A DNA stretch of 12,352 nt. It comes from Echinostoma caproni. Its lineage: Eukaryota; Platyhelminthes; Trematoda; Plagiorchiida; Echinostomatidae. Positions 8,019 through 12,352 of this stretch are shown here, one piece after another. The notes under the pieces are model-generated. The model ran no database searches. It was not told where the DNA came from and saw only the letters and a list, made by a program, of their open reading frames with translations. Numbering within the stretch: the first letter of the stretch is position 1; each line of letters begins with the position of its first letter. The position numbers were made by a program, and so were the translations under genes. The DNA lies in assembly GCA_900618425.1 (NCBI GenBank), contig UZAN01044728.1, positions 1-12,352 on the forward strand, written 5' to 3'.

Positions 8019-8880
8019 CGAGGGTTGCTGTACACTGAGACTGACGTAAAGATAGTACTTAGTCGATGTTAATAGTGGGCGATGAGTTTCTACGAGCTGC
8101 GAGCTGCCCTTGGTGATTATTTACCTTCAAGAAGCACTGTGGTTGAGTGGTTCGTGGAATTCAAGCGTGACAAGCGATTCCAACATGATGGGACACGGTG
8201 TTGTCTACCTGTGGAGACCACCAAAGCGGGTGATATTGCCCCTGCGTAAGCGATGGTGAGTAGAATGCGTGGATGACAGTGGCGCAGCTGGCGAAAGCCA
8301 TTGGGCTCTTATCGGAATCAACTGCACCACCCTACATGAGAACCTCGGCCTCAGAATTGTTTGCACACGCTGGGCACCCCATCAGTGCAGTGATTAATAG
8401 AAACCAGTTCGAATACAGTTTCAAAGAGCACCAGTGGTGATGAGACTGAGTGTACAGTTTCCATCCAGAGACCCAGGAAAAATCGCTTCAAAGGATGTCG
8501 GTTGGTATGATGCCACCTCAAAAATTCCAACACGTGCGCAGTGTAGCAAAGCAAGTGGTGGCTGTGTTCATGGCCAAAAATCGGTCATGTTGCTATTGTA
8601 CCGCTCGTACAGCAAAGCAAAGCCATTCGAGACTGGCACGCCACCCATTGCCTGTCGAAAGTACTGGAAGCTGTTGCCAGGCTTCGTCCAAGGAATCGAG
8701 CACGAGCACCACACCTGAACACAGGCCTTCTGGTTAGAGAATGTATCCAGAATGTGCGTCACCCACCCTCCAGTTCAGATCTGTGTCACTATTTGTGTTC
8801 CCAAATGTCCAGCGCATGATGTGAGCAGAACAGATAACATTCGAATACCTCTGTGGATGTCAACAGCCTTAACGCCGCTT
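8019..8880 (+). pseudogene. Mariner (Tc1/mariner) transposase pseudogene, right copy
   Basis: The element starts with a terminal-repeat-like CGAGGGTTGCTG after TA at 8017-8018. Peptide blocks in changing frames follow: ELRAALGDYLPSRSTVVEWF and VEFKRDKR (8094 onward), MTVAQLAKAIGL (about 8273), LHENLGLR and ARWAPH-like residues, GDET at 8436 with the first catalytic Asp, VYSFHPETQEKSLQ (8450), FQHVRSVAKQVVAVFMAKN, then after a frame change GHVAIVPLVQQSKAIRDWHAT with CLSKVLEAV and RNRARAPH. The usual HHDNAPAH box is degraded to HHT-stop-TQA near 8707, losing the second Asp. HPP and SSDL at about 8762-8783 keep the third. Order and spacing are those of a D,D34D mariner. Several indels and stops make it dead. 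No 3' terminal repeat is visible: the element runs into the CR1-like LINE near 8880. Confidence 0.92.
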
Positions 8881-8894
8881 TCATCCACCCGTCA

Positions 8895-10357
8895 AATGAG
8901 AGCCAGATTCCAGTTAATTGCCTTTTACCAATGATTTAATTTTTAAGGTTCTCCGATCCTGCAAAGCATCCTCAGCTGCAGGCCCTGATGGTCTTCCTCC
9001 GGCACTTCTGAAAATCGGAGCAGCTTCCCTAACCAATATGATGACATCCATCGTCAATGAGTCCCTATCTTCCCGGTCGATTCCTGATTCTTGGCGTCCA
9101 GTGACCATTATTCCGATCCCCAAATCCACGTCCTCAAATGTTCTTGCGAAACGGTTTCGTCCTATCGCGTTGACCTCAGCGGCTCTAAAGGTAACTGAAA
9201 AAGCCATCCTGAGTCGGTTGCAGTCAGACACCACAATTCCCCATGACCCCCTTCAGTTTGCATATAAACCAAACAGATCTACATTGGACGCCGTATCTAC
9301 TCTAGTGCATGTTGTCAGCAAGTCATTGAACCATTCGGTCAAGTCTGTCCGTTGTGTTTTTCTTGACTATTCGTCTGCGTTTGATTCTGTTTCCCGATCA
9401 TCCCTTCTTTTCAAACTTGAATCTTTTGGCACTCCAAAACAGCTGCTCTCATGGCTTGCCGACTATTTTACACAGAGGGTCCAGTATACCAAATTAGGAA
9501 GGAAGATATCAAAACCTCTTGTTAATAATTCTGGTGTTCTTCAAGGTGCTGTTCTATCTCCATATCTTTTTCTGTCTTTATTAGTGATCTTTCGGTCCCA
9601 CTCCCTGCGCATATCCAAAAGTATGCTGATGATGTAGTTTTGTCTCAGACAATTTCATCTCCTTCGGACTTTCATTCTTTTACTGAAAACCTATCCCACA
9701 TCCAACAGTTTTCTGACCAATCTGATCTCAGTCTTAACATATCTAAGTGCGTGGAGTGCATTTTCAGTCTTTCCCGCTCCTCATTAACAACGGACTCTGC
9801 TATTCTTGGCGGTAAATCTGTATCCACAAAGACCTCAGTCAAATACCGTCGACAGCAATCTTCGTTGGTCTACACATATCTACAACTGTATGGGAAAACT
9901 GAGACGCCTGTCTTTTCAGTTACGCAAACTGAGGCAATTCCGAACCCCATAGTCAGTCCTGTTCTCTTTCGTTCATCAATGCGTTTTACCCATTCTACTT
10001 TATTCCTCCCCTGTAGTGTTTCCCGGTCTTTTAAAACAAGACTTCTAAATAATTCATCGTGGTTTGGTGATCATCCATCATGCACCATTAATCCTGATCG
10101 ATTCAATAATCACAGAGCTCATTGATGGTCACATCAACTCTTGTTATAAATTTGCTCATAAGATTCTTGATGACCCTGTTCATCCACTGCACTCTGATCT
10201 ATCGTCTTGTCGTTCCCATCCGTCCACACGCTCCTCATTTCGACATCTACTCTCTCGCATTAACATTTATAAAAATTCCCCTATACCCTATCTGGCCCGA
10301 CTCCTAACCGAAAAGGAACAGGTCGCCAATGAACTATGTCAAACGTTTTGTACATGA
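8895..10357 (+). pseudogene. CR1/L2-like reverse transcriptase pseudogene
   Basis: Reverse transcriptase blocks appear in order: AAGPDGLPPALLK (about 8977), SWRPVTIIPIPK, FRPIALTSAALKVTEKAILSRL, LQFAYKPNRSTLDAV, VFLDYSSAFDSV (catalytic block A, near 9358), GVLQGAVLSPYLF (block B, near 9533), then QKYADD (block C with the YADD catalytic pair, about 9616-9633). SLNISKC, LRWSTHI and the C-terminal thumb region to DGHINSCYKFAHKIL and the final TGA follow. Three frameshifts break the frame: near 8916 (one base lost), at the T run 9567-9571 (one T lost, between blocks B and C), and at 9846/9847, where the conserved YLG motif has lost about five bases. Stops also occur at 9950-9952 and 10046-10048. 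The YADD and DYSSAFD-type blocks place it in the CR1/L2/Rex1 part of the Jockey superfamily. It encodes no working enzyme. Confidence 0.95.
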
Positions 10358-10388
10358 AACAAATATCACCGAAATTCTTTACCTTTCG

Positions 10389-10410
10389 TTTATTATTATT
10401 ATTATTATTT
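10389..10410 (+). repeat. (ATT)n tail of the CR1-like element
   Basis: About seven ATT units located 31 bases after the reverse transcriptase stop codon. The position makes it the element's 3' tail rather than an unrelated microsatellite. Confidence 0.85.
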
Positions 10411-11317
10411 CATTCTGCGTGACGAACAGTGTACATTTTTAACTAAAATGTAAGCATATGTGATTATACAAGTTATACAAATACAAGTCACCAACAGCTG
10501 CACTGAAGCCCTGCATTGAACTGATCGACGAGTGGTTACCCGATTCAGCATGTGGTAGAGCTGTTTTACCAAACGTTTTGAGCGTATAAAACTGTGCGTG
10601 CATGAGGACTGAAAATGTAATGCTTGTTTTTGTCTAATAAATCAAACATTTTTTTGCATCCAAAAACCCCTTTACTCAACCCCCCTGGCGCAATAAAACC
10701 GGCTCTCCGACACTGGATGACATTCTCATCGAATTCAGCCAGATTTGAAGTCAATCCTTTTGAATGAAACAAGTGTACCGTCAGACTATGTATGATGCCA
10801 CAAATCGCATCTAAACGATAAGCAACAATATGCAGTATGAATAAATTTGATTGCAAATAAACAACGTAAGTGGTCGTGAATCGTACTAAGAGTATATCTC
10901 ATTCAAATGAAGAAGTTCACTATGACCAGGATAGGATATTTGTGAGAAAAAAACCAGTGAATAACTTACGTGTTACCAGTTGATTAAAGTGAAACACAGA
11001 AAGTGTGTTCCTGTGCACTCTCAAAAGTGTGAACACTAACTAGAAAATTACAGAGCGCCTCCGACAAAGTAATCCATTATTTACTAACTGTGACCTTTTG
11101 AGATATGTTACATAAGGATGAGTTGGAACCGATTAATCACTGACTTCTTTTTCTCACTCGAACTGTTCTCCTAACCATTCCGTGGGTCCATTTAAAATGC
11201 TGTCGGTTAAGCTGTCCCGAGACAGCTAAAACAACCGGTATTGGACAGTTCCAACAACGATTATTTGACAGTGTTTACGGGACTCATGTCATGCGTGGTG
11301 TGGTGGTTTTCCGATAG
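10411..11317. other. Unannotated stretch
   Basis: No gene or transposon motif. A perfect 7-bp inverted repeat, AGCTGTC-CCGA-GACAGCT, lies at 11210-11227. It is too short to interpret. Confidence 0.5.
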
Positions 11318-11475
11318 TGTTTACCCAAAACGCGATGTATTGTTTCCAAGCGAAAATTTCACAATATGTATCTCAGACCATCAGCTGATCGGGTGACCTG
11401 CTATTACTTCGGAAAAGACCCGCCTAAGAGAAAGCGTGATGATTCTCCAGTCAGCACAGACTCTCGCAGACGAAG
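11318..11475 (+). CDS. Weak candidate exon encoding a basic, NLS-like peptide
   Basis: A frame is open from just after a TAG at 11315-11317 to a TAA at 11477-11479. Within it, ATG at 11366 starts a peptide containing CYYFGKDPPKRKRDDSPV and ending in SRRRR. The stop overlaps CGAAG|GTAAAA, a good match to a splice donor with the exon ending at 11475. A possible acceptor is the AG at 11316-11317, after a short T-rich tract. PPKRKRDD resembles a monopartite nuclear localisation signal. I do not recognise the protein. An open stretch of 53 codons is common by chance and there is no partner exon in the window. It is listed because motif and donor coincide. Confidence 0.2.
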
Positions 11476-11479
11476 GTAA

Positions 11480-12352
11480 AATCATCATGTAATACTTTAC
11501 ATTTTAATTCAGATGGCCTGGAGTATTTTTTCCCCACGGTGGAACTATTGTGCATTTAGGCTCATTACCGCTCCCTATCTATTTCCGACGGAATAGCCGA
11601 AATTCGATTGGCTAACCTGACAAATGGAAACCGTTACCTCAACACCTGAAATTAGACAATTCCACGCTCTCTATAGTTTGTCTTTGCAGATCACGAAAAA
11701 ATGTAACCTTGTTGTGTGAAACGAAAATAAATTATCGCGTCAAGGTCATATCCGGTCAGGTTTACACCGGGGAACAAACACGAATGAGGACTTTTTTGCA
11801 ATTTCCATGCCTCATGTCAATTCGCAATCAGAGTTTGACCCCAAAAAAGGAAAGGCCGAATTTAACTTGAACGGGCATGAGGTAATTAGCTGTCATCCTC
11901 GGGGAAATAGAATCCANAAACTGTAAATGTTTATTTTAAGTCATAGGACGTACCTGTATAAAATTACGTTAATTTCCGGTAAATATTGCCACATTTACCT
12001 GATACATGAAACAAATGAAACAAGTATATCAGGTCACGCATTGAGGTCAAAAATTCGATAAGAAAAATAGTGGAACTCAAATAAGTCTCAAAATGAATGT
12101 TTTAAATTCAAAGTTAATCGGCTGTGATAAATTTGGGAGAATAAGCAAGGCGATTTCAAAACACAAAAATGGAGCAGTGTCTTAACAATAACAAAAACAA
12201 CAGCAACAACAATAACAACAACGAAAGAACTGTTATTGGAGTAAAAAAAACAATTATGATCAAATCGTGTCACCGTTGCCATGACAAACGTGAGGCGAGG
12301 GAGCGGGATGCAGCCATCCGGAGGGGGTTGGGAAGAGATTAGCCATTCAGAA
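11480..12352. other. Unannotated stretch
   Basis: No gene or transposon recognised. It contains one N at 11917 and an AAC-rich tract at 12184-12223. A 14-base string at 12026-12039 is shared with short element 1 (573-586). Confidence 0.5.
12184..12223. repeat. Imperfect (AAC/AAT)n microsatellite
   Basis: AAC and AATAAC units with AAAAAC and AGC interruptions. Confidence 0.85.

Larger units (their letters stand above)
8881..10410 (+). mobile_element. 5'-truncated CR1/L2-like non-LTR retrotransposon
   Basis: About 1.5 kb of a LINE: a decayed reverse transcriptase, roughly 30 bases of 3' untranslated sequence after the TGA at 10355-10357, and an ATT-repeat tail at 10389-10410. The apurinic-endonuclease domain and any first ORF are missing, as expected for 5' truncation during target-primed reverse transcription. 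The left boundary with the mariner remnant is uncertain within about 8860-8905, because the short peptide there (SLNAAFIHPS) fits either family. No target-site duplication could be defined. A microsatellite rather than poly-A 3' end is typical of CR1/L2-type elements. Confidence 0.85.

Noticed and set aside
8400..8415. B-box-like GTTCGAATAC suggesting a third tRNA-derived element
   Set aside because: It lies inside the mariner pseudogene, has no A box at suitable distance and no hammerhead-like core after it.
8914..9234. Reverse-strand open frame antisense to the reverse transcriptase
   Set aside because: Shadow of the CR1-like coding sequence on the opposite strand.
3799..10426. Thirteen-base match TCTGCGTGACGAA at 3799-3811 and 10414-10426, both just after trinucleotide repeats
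   Set aside because: About one 13-mer match is expected by chance in a window this size, and the similarity does not extend. It would become interesting only if other ATT-tailed elements show it.
1..12352. CRISPR array, bacterial operons, ribosome binding sites or a phage system
   Set aside because: No spaced direct repeats, no dense coding and no bacterial gene layout. Everything recognised is eukaryotic transposon debris.

Overview
The window looks like nuclear genomic DNA from a parasitic flatworm, most likely a trematode. I see no intact protein-coding gene. Recognisable content is decayed transposable elements: a CR1/L2-like non-LTR retrotransposon, an RTE-like non-LTR remnant, two mariner transposase remnants, and two tRNA-derived short elements that carry a hammerhead-ribozyme-like core. 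The trematode call is an inference from this mix, because tRNA-promoter SINEs with hammerheads are best known from schistosomes (the Sm-alpha family) and the RTE C-terminal motifs resemble fluke elements. Two isolated N bases indicate a draft assembly.

Layout. 1-344: nothing recognised. About 345-653: short element 1 (A and B boxes, then CTGATGA and a short helix), ending in a CAT repeat. 654-2900: no gene, several microsatellites. About 3045-3300: short element 2 with the same architecture. 3301-4050: nothing but a trinucleotide tract. 4055-4600: RTE-like reverse transcriptase C-terminus, one reading frame with many stops. 4600-6498: nothing recognised, with one assembly scar at 5632. 6524-8880: two mariner remnants pointing away from each other. 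Each abuts a homologous flanking block of about 180 bp, so the locus is a large imperfect inverted repeat around a spacer of about 0.8 kb. About 8881-10410: 5'-truncated CR1-like element abutting the right mariner and ending in an ATT tail. 10411-12352: mostly unrecognised, with one weak exon candidate at 11318-11475.

How the parts relate. Nothing here forms an operon or pathway. The autonomous elements are dead. The short elements would depend on RNA polymerase III for transcription and on reverse transcriptase supplied in trans, for example by LINEs of the kinds seen here. The two signals most worth following are the repeated tRNA-promoter plus hammerhead-like module, and the inverted mariner pair whose flanks are also homologous.
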